Assembly (NCBI RefSeq): GCF_008710285.1
Contig: NZ_VYQF01000002.1
Location: forward strand, 558,001-622,000
DNA from: Ginsengibacter hankyongi
GTDB lineage: Bacteria > Bacteroidota > Bacteroidia > Chitinophagales > Chitinophagaceae
Length of the DNA: 64,000 nt
Direction of reading: 5' to 3'
Shown: piece after piece, positions 43,353 to 51,178 of the stretch
How the letters are laid out: each line of letters opens with the position of its first letter
How positions within the stretch are numbered: position 1 is the first letter of the stretch
Notes under the pieces: model-generated
Databases searched by the model: none
Seen by the model: only the letters and a program-made list of their open reading frames with translations
What the model was told of the DNA's origin: nothing
Position numbers and translations under genes: made by a program

Positions 43353-44593
43353 TGCTCTACATTTTTACATGAATTGATAAAAGCACTACAGCCTCCCTTA
43401 AGCATATTGGTTAAGTTTTCTTCAATCGGATCATGCAAGGCAGAAAACAACTTGTGCCTGCAAAACGTACAATTGTGCACATCTCCGTCTGTGTCTACAT
43501 ACAAAAAATATTTCCCCCCGCCAGCGCACCCTGTCCGACGGCTGTAAAATCCGTGGTAAAGAACAGAAGGATAGTTGACATAATCTTTATTGTAGTTGTA
43601 GGTAATATAGAAATCTTCCGGAACTGCAATTTGCCGTTCACTTAAGTGCACATCTTTTTCGGCGTAATGTCCTACTGCTCTCGGTTCAAGTACTTGGATA
43701 AACGAAATGCCCCGACCCTTTGCTAATTCAGCATATCGTGATAAATTTTTCCTGCTGATAAATTCCTTTGTTGCGCATAATGACAAACATGCCACGAGAT
43801 TGTTTTTTCTTGCATTGGCAACCGCCTTTTCGGCCCATTCAAAGGCATTCATCATACCGCGAAACTTATTATGCAATTCGGGCATCCAATGATCGAGACT
43901 TACTATAATGCCAGTAAGGCCATGTCTTTTTAGTAAGGTTGCCCGTTCTTCTGTGAGGTGATAGCCGGAGGTGTACAGCCAAACTTTTGTTTCCTTTTTT
44001 ATATTTTTTAATAGATAAATAATATCATCCAGTCGGTTCAATGGTTCGCCCCCACTCAACTGCAACTGGGTAATTCCTGCTTCCTCGAAAGAATGGACGA
44101 TCGATAAAAGATTTTCCCTGCTCAGCGTTTCAGGTTTGTTTAAAGCATCCCATTCAAAACAGTGCTCGCATTGATAACCGCATTTTTTTGTAACGCCAAA
44201 AACTATTGTATCTAAAGTTAAGGGCCCAGATAAAGGGTCCAGCTTCTTTATGTTATTTACTATGTATTTAGAAAAAGCCTTTGACGGCCAGCCGGGTGCA
44301 TTGAGACTGTAATAATATTTGTTATCAACTTTTGCATATTTCAAAATAGAATGACCTTCCCTGGAATTATCTCTTAATTGTTTTAATTTTTTCATAGCCC
44401 TTACAGCCTTTATCGGATTCTCTGTAATCTGTAAGGCGCATAGGAAAATATTTACCCAGATACATACTTTAATAATTTTCTTATGCAATCCATAAATCAT
44501 AGGTGTTGGTAATGCTTCTGTCTTATCTGTATTAAGAGATCTTTTGACGGGTAAAGCAGTGCTCAAATTTTTGACTGCTGTAATTGTTTGCAT
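43349..44593 (-). CDS. Radical SAM/SPASM-domain protein
   Basis: A 414-residue iron-sulphur enzyme. The radical SAM cluster motif CGYQCEHC lies at about 137-144, followed by LQLSGGEPLNR (SAM-binding GGE). A C-terminal SPASM-like cysteine set (GCAGGGKYFLYVD, HNCTFCRHK, GGCSAF) binds extra clusters. The amino terminus contains a hydrophobic segment (KVCIWVNIFLCALQI) that could anchor it to the membrane. SPASM enzymes often modify peptides, but no obvious precursor peptide is visible beside it. It overlaps the AlkB-type gene by four bases, so the two are probably coupled in function. Confidence 0.87.
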   Translation of the reverse strand: MQTITAVKNLSTALPVKRSLNTDKTEALPTPMIYGLHKKIIKVCIWVNIFLCALQITENPIKAVRAMKKLKQLRDNSREGHSILKYAKVDNKYYYSLNAPGWPSKAFSKYIVNNIKKLDPLSGPLTLDTIVFGVTKKCGYQCEHCFEWDALNKPETLSRENLLSIVHSFEEAGITQLQLSGGEPLNRLDDIIYLLKNIKKETKVWLYTSGYHLTEERATLLKRHGLTGIIVSLDHWMPELHNKFRGMMNAFEWAEKAVANARKNNLVACLSLCATKEFISRKNLSRYAELAKGRGISFIQVLEPRAVGHYAEKDVHLSERQIAVPEDFYITYNYNKDYVNYPSVLYHGFYSRRTGCAGGGKYFLYVDTDGDVHNCTFCRHKLFSALHDPIEENLTNMLKGGCSAFINSCKNVEQ

Positions 44594-44638
44594 AAAAAGA
44601 TTTTGTATTAAAAATTTATGTCTGCTTTGATTTTCATC

Positions 44639-46279
44639 TTAGTTTTTAACTAATGCCTGCAGGGTAGTAGCGCTGAATTTTTTATACATGTCGAGACTAT
44701 AGGAAGGAAATCCTCCTGGTTTTTTTAATTTTTTTAAAAACGCAATTTTTGGTGAACCTTTTAAATCCCTTACATGCGTATAGTATCCTTTTGTATGTAA
44801 GATGTAGGTCTGTGCGGTATTTGGGCGCTGTGGTAAACATTTGTATTCGAGAGTGACACAATTGCCCGGAACCGGTTGCTCCAGGTAAATGCCATCCCTT
44901 TTATTTAGTTCAGGCAAAATATCTTTTCCTGTTTCATCAGTAGCAATAAACGGGGAAATCGTTTCAACGCTAAAATTGTTATTCTCAGAAAAATCAATTG
45001 CTGCATAATCAATTTCCCAAAACATAAAGCCACTGCTTAACCTGACTTCAACCGATGAGTCTTCTACATTCTTTAAATCAAGTGGAACTACAATATCTCT
45101 TGTTGCAAGCGGACCAATAGTTGTTAAGTCAGTTACTTTTTGCCACCCTGTTTTTGTTTTTACTGATACCTCCAATGGAATTTTTTGGTCTTTTGACCAT
45201 TGTAATAATTCAGAAGCTGGTCTCCTATTTTGTCTTTTTACGTAGGTATTGTAATAGCTTCCAAAACTTTTGGCCATTTCTCCATAGAGGTAATCGAGCC
45301 AATAAGAATTTTTGATGGCTAAAACCAATTTACCATTTTGTGTTCCGACTGGTTTATTGAATTTTGCAACCACAAAATTCGTGGCATCTATCGCAAGTGT
45401 ATCATCAAAATGCAACAAGGAATTATCATCCTTTTTGAGCAGGGGAGCTAACGCATCTTTATTATTTCCTGTCCACGCTTCAACCGGTGGTCGCGGATCA
45501 GTGATTTCAAATAAATTCCCTTTTTCATCCACAAGGACTTTTGTGTTTTCTGAATGCGTTACAACCTCAAGGTCCGCAAAATCGGTGTATTGTTGTTCCT
45601 GTAATTCATTACTTATCTTTAATTGAAGCATATTGTTTGTGGTTGGCGTCATTCTTAGCGGCATATAATCATCCCTGGCCAGTTGCGGATAAATGGCGCC
45701 TCCGTAGGTTTCCCCCTGCAGCACGAATTCATTATTCGAGTAAGCGCTTATAAAGGGGCATGAACTTTTAGTAGCAGCAACAATAATTGCCACAACAGCA
45801 ATTGCTCCTATTGTATAGCCGAGCGCTCCAATAACGTAACTATTAGTAGTTCTTTTTTTATCTTTTTCAATAACTTCAATTTTTTGTATTTGATCAAGCG
45901 TCAAAGTATAACTGCCTTTATTTAATGCGCTGTCATTACCAATATACATGTGCACTTCATTAAGAACAAACGGCTCCTTATAGCGCAAATTCCCTTTGCC
46001 TTTGTACAGATAATCCTGGTGCTCGATGGGTATATCGTCCAGCGTACATGTAATTTTTTTTCTGTCCTCGCTTAAAATTATATTTCGCATGAAGTATGCC
46101 TGGCTTGGCGTACGTAAAATGAAATACCTATTTTGATTTTTTAATGAGTCAACGCTCTTATCGGGATTAGCTTTTACTTTAGTTATAACTGCTTTATAAT
46201 AGCGATTACACCCTGCAAAGACAAAAAATATTGCGAGGATGAAAACCCAACCATGATAGTCTTTTAATTTTTGTAACAT
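44639..46279 (-). CDS. Large lipoprotein of unknown function
   Basis: A 546-residue protein with a signal segment and lipobox (IFFVFAGCNRYYKA, C24). A glycine-alanine-rich hydrophobic segment (VIGALGYTIGAIAVVAIIVAA, about 148-168; the protein may span the membrane there) precedes a beta-rich second half. I recognise no named domain. In the operon it sits between a beta-barrel protein (61-base gap) and the radical SAM gene (45-base gap), which points to an envelope-facing role in the same process. Confidence 0.75.
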   Translation of the reverse strand: MLQKLKDYHGWVFILAIFFVFAGCNRYYKAVITKVKANPDKSVDSLKNQNRYFILRTPSQAYFMRNIILSEDRKKITCTLDDIPIEHQDYLYKGKGNLRYKEPFVLNEVHMYIGNDSALNKGSYTLTLDQIQKIEVIEKDKKRTTNSYVIGALGYTIGAIAVVAIIVAATKSSCPFISAYSNNEFVLQGETYGGAIYPQLARDDYMPLRMTPTTNNMLQLKISNELQEQQYTDFADLEVVTHSENTKVLVDEKGNLFEITDPRPPVEAWTGNNKDALAPLLKKDDNSLLHFDDTLAIDATNFVVAKFNKPVGTQNGKLVLAIKNSYWLDYLYGEMAKSFGSYYNTYVKRQNRRPASELLQWSKDQKIPLEVSVKTKTGWQKVTDLTTIGPLATRDIVVPLDLKNVEDSSVEVRLSSGFMFWEIDYAAIDFSENNNFSVETISPFIATDETGKDILPELNKRDGIYLEQPVPGNCVTLEYKCLPQRPNTAQTYILHTKGYYTHVRDLKGSPKIAFLKKLKKPGGFPSYSLDMYKKFSATTLQALVKN

Positions 46280-46340
46280 TGATTTTTGATTAAAGAATGA
46301 ACGTTTTAATTTTGATTACACAGGTAAGGCGAAAAATATC

Positions 46341-46928
46341 TTAAAAGTTATAACCAACGCTAATCCCTAAATAACGGGTTGAAATCTTCGTTGCTATATC
46401 CTTGTTCTTACTGACATTATTTAAACCATAACAATAATTTACATTGAATGAAAATCCGATAGAAAATTCATAGCCGATTATTCCATTTAATCCTACGTCG
46501 GTTTTTAACGTATAACCGTAATAGGGCTGGAAAGGAATACCAAGTACAGGCCCACCTCCCGCAATTAAATGGCCATGGCTGGAATTGCTCTTATAGAGAA
46601 TATTTAACGGAATATCCAGATAAGTAAATCGCGGAGGATAATAATAATACCTGCTATTTCCACTCGATCCTTTAGATACAATTTCAGCTCCGGGCCTAAG
46701 GACTACTTCATTTACTAAAGGAATGTCGAGGTATACGCCACCTAATATTCCAACACCGTTAAAACTTGAACCGGAGTTAGGCTCTGTTGTGTTTTCATCA
46801 ATGGTGGAATGAGATACCGCAACCCCGAGTTTTAAACCAAATGTCGGTTTTTGTGCAAAAGAAGAGTTGGTTATAAATAAAGCGATTAACAAAAAAATAA
46901 TCACATAGTATTTTTTAGGGCAGTTCAT
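46341..46928 (-). CDS. Porin-like outer membrane beta-barrel protein
   Basis: A 195-residue OmpA-like-barrel or PorT-type protein. A signal peptide (ending NSSFAQ) is followed by alternating strands, starting FGLKLGVAVSHSTID and ending RYLGISVGYNF with a terminal Phe, as expected for Bam-dependent insertion. It is second in the six-gene operon and could let a hydrophobic substrate across the outer membrane. That role is inference. Confidence 0.8.
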   Translation of the reverse strand: MNCPKKYYVIIFLLIALFITNSSFAQKPTFGLKLGVAVSHSTIDENTTEPNSGSSFNGVGILGGVYLDIPLVNEVVLRPGAEIVSKGSSGNSRYYYYPPRFTYLDIPLNILYKSNSSHGHLIAGGGPVLGIPFQPYYGYTLKTDVGLNGIIGYEFSIGFSFNVNYCYGLNNVSKNKDIATKISTRYLGISVGYNF

Positions 46929-47004
46929 CTGAAATTATTAAACGTGATAAATTTTTTAAAGGAAACAGTATCTGTAACAGAAACACCGTTTCCTTTTTTT
47001 CTTA

Positions 47005-48165
47005 TTAATTGCAGGCTGGTAACGGATAAGGATACTCGCTGGAATGTATATTATTCTTCCAGCAATTATTGGTTCCATTGCCGTCCCACAAAAGGTCAAC
47101 ACCGGGTAACGGTAATCCCACTGGCGGGGCGCTTCCATTATTTACGAGTGTGTTATTGATAATTTTTGCGCCATCAACAGTGGGCTCAATATCAGCAAAA
47201 GCTTCCGGTGGGATACCTCCCAAAGCTCCTAATATAACCGTACTAACGGTGGCAATACCCGTAAAGTTATTATTGCTGATTTTATTTTTTTCTATGGTAA
47301 CGTTGTCAACTCCTACCAGGAGAATTCCTGCACCACTGGGAACTAATCCTTCGAATCCTGCACCCGGCTCAGCAAAATTTAGATGATTATTATTCTCAAT
47401 ATTGTTATCTTTTATTTCAACATTTGAAGAAGATTTAACTATAAGTCCGGGTAATAAAACAATCAGGATGCCTGAAACATTATCGTAAGAATGGTTTTTA
47501 AATGCAATGATATTCGAGCAGTTTTCAATTTCAATTCCATTTACGTTTCCATAAGCAGTATTGTATTGCATGGCAACATTTTCTGATTGGCCCACATAAA
47601 TACCCGTATCGGCACTTCCTGTTGCTGAGCAATATTCAATTACACCATGTGTGCAATGCACCGGATACAGTCCATATTCTTTGCAGTTAACTGCAGTTAT
47701 ATTTGACAATAAAAAGTTATCGACATACTCCAGGTAAACTCCGTTTTCCGAAAAATCGCGGACGGTGACATTTTTTAATACGAATCCATCTCCACCCTTG
47801 TGCACCATAATTCCGCAGTCTTCATCTCCCGCATTTTGAATAATTACTTTTTCAAATGCGAAACAGGTCTTACCGATTAGTTGAATGTTCGCTTTATTAA
47901 TCTCTATTTCTCCATTATACGTTCCGGGCTCGATAAGTATGACGGTGCCTGGAGCAGCGGCGTCGATGGCCGCCTGGATGGAACCACCCTGGTGGACCGT
48001 AATCGTATTATTTTTCCCCTTTGTAAAATCATCATCTTTACACGAAGGGGAATAAACCTTTTTACAACTTGTAAATAGTGCAGCTGTAATTAAAACGATA
48101 ACAGCGAATGCAGTGAATTTGCTTGTTAATAGTTTTTGAAAATTGAATGGTAATACCTTTTTCAT
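47005..48165 (-). CDS. Parallel beta-helix lipoprotein
   Basis: About 386 residues from ATG 48165, which has an AAGGAGG Shine-Dalgarno five bases upstream, rare here. A signal segment ends ALFTSCKKVYSP (Cys lipid anchor). The rest is a right-handed beta-helix with about ten rungs of N-x-I/V-x-x-N type (SIQAAIDAAAPGTVILIEPG, VIEYCSATGSADTGIYVG, NVEIKDNNIENNN). Such repeats bind glycans or lie on the surface; catalytic residues of pectate lyases are not evident. It is the first gene of the operon. Confidence 0.85.
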   Translation of the reverse strand: MKKVLPFNFQKLLTSKFTAFAVIVLITAALFTSCKKVYSPSCKDDDFTKGKNNTITVHQGGSIQAAIDAAAPGTVILIEPGTYNGEIEINKANIQLIGKTCFAFEKVIIQNAGDEDCGIMVHKGGDGFVLKNVTVRDFSENGVYLEYVDNFLLSNITAVNCKEYGLYPVHCTHGVIEYCSATGSADTGIYVGQSENVAMQYNTAYGNVNGIEIENCSNIIAFKNHSYDNVSGILIVLLPGLIVKSSSNVEIKDNNIENNNHLNFAEPGAGFEGLVPSGAGILLVGVDNVTIEKNKISNNNFTGIATVSTVILGALGGIPPEAFADIEPTVDGAKIINNTLVNNGSAPPVGLPLPGVDLLWDGNGTNNCWKNNIHSSEYPYPLPACN

Positions 48166-48170
48166 AATAA

Positions 48171-48177
48171 CCTCCTT
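48171..48177 (-). promoter_or_regulatory. Unusual strong Shine-Dalgarno before the beta-helix gene
   Basis: AAGGAGG on the minus strand lies five bases before ATG 48165. Strong anti-16S matches are uncommon in this window and decide the start over a GTG or ATG further upstream. Confidence 0.7.
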
Positions 48178-48269
48178 TTTAATTATTAAATAAAAAACCA
48201 TGTTGCATTTTAATTGTGATTATTTAGGTAAACGAAAGATATTTTTTTATAGCGCAGGATTTGTTCCGC

Positions 48270-48321
48270 CAGGACTTAATGTTTAAATACCGGTTGTAAA
48301 ATACTATCAGCGTAAGTCCTG
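48270..48321. promoter_or_regulatory. Nine-base inverted repeat in the divergent regulatory region
   Basis: CAGGACTTA (48270-48278) and TAAGTCCTG (48313-48321) are perfect inverted copies 34 bases apart. They lie 105 bases upstream of the operon start and could be paired sites for the AraC-type regulator. The 685-base gap 48202-48886 otherwise holds only the hairpin listed next and short spurious frames. Confidence 0.4.
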
Positions 48322-48537
48322 TTCTAAATGGATTAATACTAAATCATTTTTATTCTTAGGGCTTTTTAAAAAAGATTCAAAACGCCGTTTAGTCAAATGA
48401 GGATAATTTGCCAATTGTCCTTATGAAATATAAAGTGTTAATAATATTTACTAAAAGAAATGATAGGTGTATTAGTTTTTACTGAAGTTTTTTCCAGTCG
48501 ATATATTTTAAAGCTTTTATTAAAAATATTTAGTCGT

Positions 48538-48610
48538 ACTACCATTTCATTGTAAAAAAGCGACAACTATTTATTTGTTGTTAGTTGCTCTTTTAAATGG
48601 TAGTTTTTGT
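48538..48610. other. Long hairpin with internal pairing, followed by a T-run
   Basis: ACTACCATTT (48538-48547) pairs perfectly with AAATGGTAGT (48595-48604). Inside, ACAAC pairs with GTTGT and an AACTA with TAGTT in an alternative register. The right arm is followed on the plus strand by TTTTTG. It could be an intrinsic terminator or a small RNA between the divergent genes; no coding frame crosses it. Confidence 0.45.
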
Positions 48611-48886
48611 GATTATTCGGTAAACCGACGAGGAATGCTTTGAAATAATTGGTGTGTTTATTATATTTATTAAGCAAACCAAAATTTGCATTTTACCCTT
48701 CAGCCTTTGAATTCATATTGATAAGTAAAGTCCCATTTCCTCAGGCACTTTTTTTAAATTCTTACTTCCACTAATTTATATAATGGAAAATTTACGGTTT
48801 ATACTTATCAGATAAAGCCGGCGCCTATACTGCGGCCATTTATACATCGTTATTCGCTGCGTATTTTTAATACAGGAGTATCGGTT

Positions 48887-49618
48887 ATGCCTCAACCCCT
48901 GCACGCGATTTACGAGTATTATCTAACTTTTTTTTTGAAAGATAAATTTTGCACTGTAAGGGATAGTTCAGGAAAGGAAGAAACCAAAACAAGTAGTCTT
49001 GTTACTTTTTTTACAGAATCCCAGGGATGTGTTTATTATCAAGGGAGTTATGTTTTGTTTTGTGTGCAGTTTAAATCTAATGGCTTGTTTGCAATATTTG
49101 GAATTCCTCAAAAAATGCTAATCAATTCGATCATTCCTATCGCAGATATCTTAGGAAATGGCTACCGGTTACTGAATGAACAGTTAGGTACATCGAAAGA
49201 TATCTTCGAAATGAGTAAGCATATGGATAAATATTTGGTTCAAAGGCTTTTGAGCCAAAACCATAATAGACATACTGCCAACATTGCAAATTGTTCTAAT
49301 CTAATTTTAAGCAAGAAGGGAAACATTTCACTTGATAATCTTGCTTATAATGCAAACATGAGCTGTCGGAATTTCGAAAGAAGATTCATAGACGAGATTG
49401 GTATGTCTCCAAAATTATATTCAAGAATCGTTCGCTTTTATAACGCCATTGAAAATAAAATGCTTCATCCCGAAAAAGCCTGGACAGATATCACCTATGA
49501 AGGCGGATATTACGACCAGGCTCATTTCATAAAAGAAGTCAAAATGTTCGCCGCAAAATCTCCTCAAGAGCTTTTTATGAATACGCCTCCTCCCAAAGAA
49601 GAATTTATAGAAAAGTAA
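48887..49618 (+). CDS. AraC-family transcriptional regulator (N-terminus frameshifted)
   Basis: The open frame gives 243 residues with a C-terminal AraC helix-turn-helix pair (ISLDNLAYNANMSCRNFERR; ITYEGGYYDQAHFIKEVK, about 150-225). The same phase is open upstream to 48758 and encodes family-like sequence (YTYQIKPAPILRPFIHRYSL) but has no start. ATG 48783 is one base out of phase; one extra A in GGAAAATTT would give MEKFTVYTYQIKPAP and an N-terminal domain of normal length. It is divergent from the six-gene operon and is the natural candidate to control it. Confidence 0.85.
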   Translation: MPQPLHAIYEYYLTFFLKDKFCTVRDSSGKEETKTSSLVTFFTESQGCVYYQGSYVLFCVQFKSNGLFAIFGIPQKMLINSIIPIADILGNGYRLLNEQLGTSKDIFEMSKHMDKYLVQRLLSQNHNRHTANIANCSNLILSKKGNISLDNLAYNANMSCRNFERRFIDEIGMSPKLYSRIVRFYNAIENKMLHPEKAWTDITYEGGYYDQAHFIKEVKMFAAKSPQELFMNTPPPKEEFIEK

Positions 49619-49727
49619 GAATCTTTGTCCGTTACGTGCGCTGTTTTACTTACTATAAATAACTGCATACACTTAACCCGAGATTCCCCTTAGATTCCTT
49701 TATTTTGTGCTATTAATTAAATCTTTT

Positions 49728-50459
49728 ATGAAGAGAGAACTTACTTCCTGGTATAGCCCTTCCCTGGATAAAGAAATGCCGGTTGCCCTGTATGGTGACT
49801 ATGGATTTGCTCTTTTGCTTGTTCCCACTGCGGCGGCCGATTATCTCGAGTATGAGCGTTTTCAATTAATTGATAGCCTTGCTCCTCATATTGATGCCGG
49901 CAAAGTAAAAGTTTTTTCTATCAATAGCATTAACACGGAAAGCTGGATGCATAATGAAATGTTAGGAGAACATAAAGCAATCCGGCATAACCAGTTTAAC
50001 CAATATGTTTTTGAAGAGGTGATACCTTTCATAAAAAATAGCACCTCGCCGGAAACACCTGTTATAGTTAGCGGCGCAAGCTTTGGTGCCTTACATAGTA
50101 TGAATTTATTTTTGAAACGGCCTGATATTATTAATGGAGTTATTGCCATGAGCGGTGTATATAACTTGCACGAATACACGAAAGGCTTTCATGATGAGCA
50201 GGTTTATTTTAACTCCCCAATGCATTACATGCCGGAGCTCACCGACGATTGGTATTTGAGTAATATCAGGAAGAGCAATCATATCCATATACTTTCCGGC
50301 AGCGGAGATTACGAAGACCCGGGAGCCGCGGGGCAGTTCGCAAAAGTATTATACGATAAAGGGATTAATTATGAACTGGATATTTGGGGAGAAGATATGA
50401 AACATGACTGGCCTACCTGGAGAGCCATGCTTCCTCATTATATTGAATCAAGATTTTAA
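49728..50459 (+). CDS. Esterase-family alpha/beta hydrolase
   Basis: About 243 residues from ATG 49728 (MKRELTSWYSPSLDKEMPVA). It belongs to the putative esterase (PF00756-like) group: VIVSGASFGALHSMNLF holds the Ser nucleophile in GASFG, HILSGSGDYEDPG the Asp, and MKHDWPTWR the His. No signal peptide. Located 109 bases after the AraC gene; whether it belongs to the AlkB/radical SAM system is unclear. Confidence 0.83.
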   Translation: MKRELTSWYSPSLDKEMPVALYGDYGFALLLVPTAAADYLEYERFQLIDSLAPHIDAGKVKVFSINSINTESWMHNEMLGEHKAIRHNQFNQYVFEEVIPFIKNSTSPETPVIVSGASFGALHSMNLFLKRPDIINGVIAMSGVYNLHEYTKGFHDEQVYFNSPMHYMPELTDDWYLSNIRKSNHIHILSGSGDYEDPGAAGQFAKVLYDKGINYELDIWGEDMKHDWPTWRAMLPHYIESRF

Positions 50460-50490
50460 ATTTTATCAGGCTAACGGATCTCAAGCTCCC

Positions 50491-51078
50491 CTAAAGTTTA
50501 CACCTGTCATATATCTCTTCCAACAATAAATTTGCACCGATCGATTCTAAACTCAGTCGGTCATTTTGATTAGAATATTCTTTTAATTGCCAAAGACCTT
50601 CTTTATTAATGGCGAATTGTTCTACGTGAATGGATTCAGCTTCTACTAAAATATATTCTTTTAATGTTGGGATAGCACGGTACAACATAAACTTTACTCC
50701 ACGATCGTAGTTGCGGGTGGAAGGAGAAAGTATTTCAATAATTACCGTTGGGTTCGTAGCTGAATTTTCGTCTTCACCTGGATTTATTATATCACCGCAA
50801 ATAATTGAAATATCCGGGTAAGTAAACAAAGTGTTTTCTGGGATGTGAATTCTCATATCGCTGCCGTACGGTTGGCAACTTTTACCTCTTAGAAAATTAT
50901 AGAGTGATCCGATTATATTTATTGCAATAATATTATGCCTGTTGCCTGCACCCGACATGGCGAAAATTTCACCTTTGTAATATTCATGCTTTTCTAGTGC
51001 CTCATTTTCCATTTGTAGGTATTCCTCAATGGAAAAAAACTTTTTGTTATAAGCGCGAGCTGGTTCTTTTATTTCCAT
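50491..51078 (-). CDS. Uma2-family (DUF820) PD-(D/E)XK endonuclease-like protein
   Basis: A protein of about 195 residues from ATG 51078. It has the family core [22 protein letters not shown] (Glu), [10 protein letters not shown] (Asp) and [20 protein letters not shown] (ExK-like) plus [17 protein letters not shown]. Uma2 proteins are common in multicellular or large-genome bacteria, with unknown roles; transposition and restriction have been suggested because of the fold. It stands alone between the esterase and polA. Confidence 0.86.
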   Translation of the reverse strand: MEIKEPARAYNKKFFSIEEYLQMENEALEKHEYYKGEIFAMSGAGNRHNIIAINIIGSLYNFLRGKSCQPYGSDMRIHIPENTLFTYPDISIICGDIINPGEDENSATNPTVIIEILSPSTRNYDRGVKFMLYRAIPTLKEYILVEAESIHVEQFAINKEGLWQLKEYSNQNDRLSLESIGANLLLEEIYDRCKL

Positions 51079-51143
51079 ATTTAAAGTTACAAAAGTTATT
51101 TGCATTCGTTATCCCGGGTAATTGTTATAAAGTTCAAGTGCCT

Positions 51144-51174
51144 TTTGCAACAACCATGCTTTGTTTTACATTTG
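51144..51174 (+). promoter_or_regulatory. Promoter of polA (TTTG, 19 bases, TACATTTG)
   Basis: TTTG (51144-51147) is followed after exactly 19 bases by TACATTTG (51167-51174), a perfect Bacteroidota consensus. The start codon is only four bases beyond the -7 element, so transcription should begin at or next to the ATG and the message would be leaderless. This also excludes the longer frame starting at 51161. Confidence 0.75.
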
Positions 51175-51178
51175 CCCA

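Noticed and set aside
48424-48575. Short frames in the divergent gap (20 and 31 codons)
   Set aside because: No resemblance to known small proteins; one runs through the hairpin arm.
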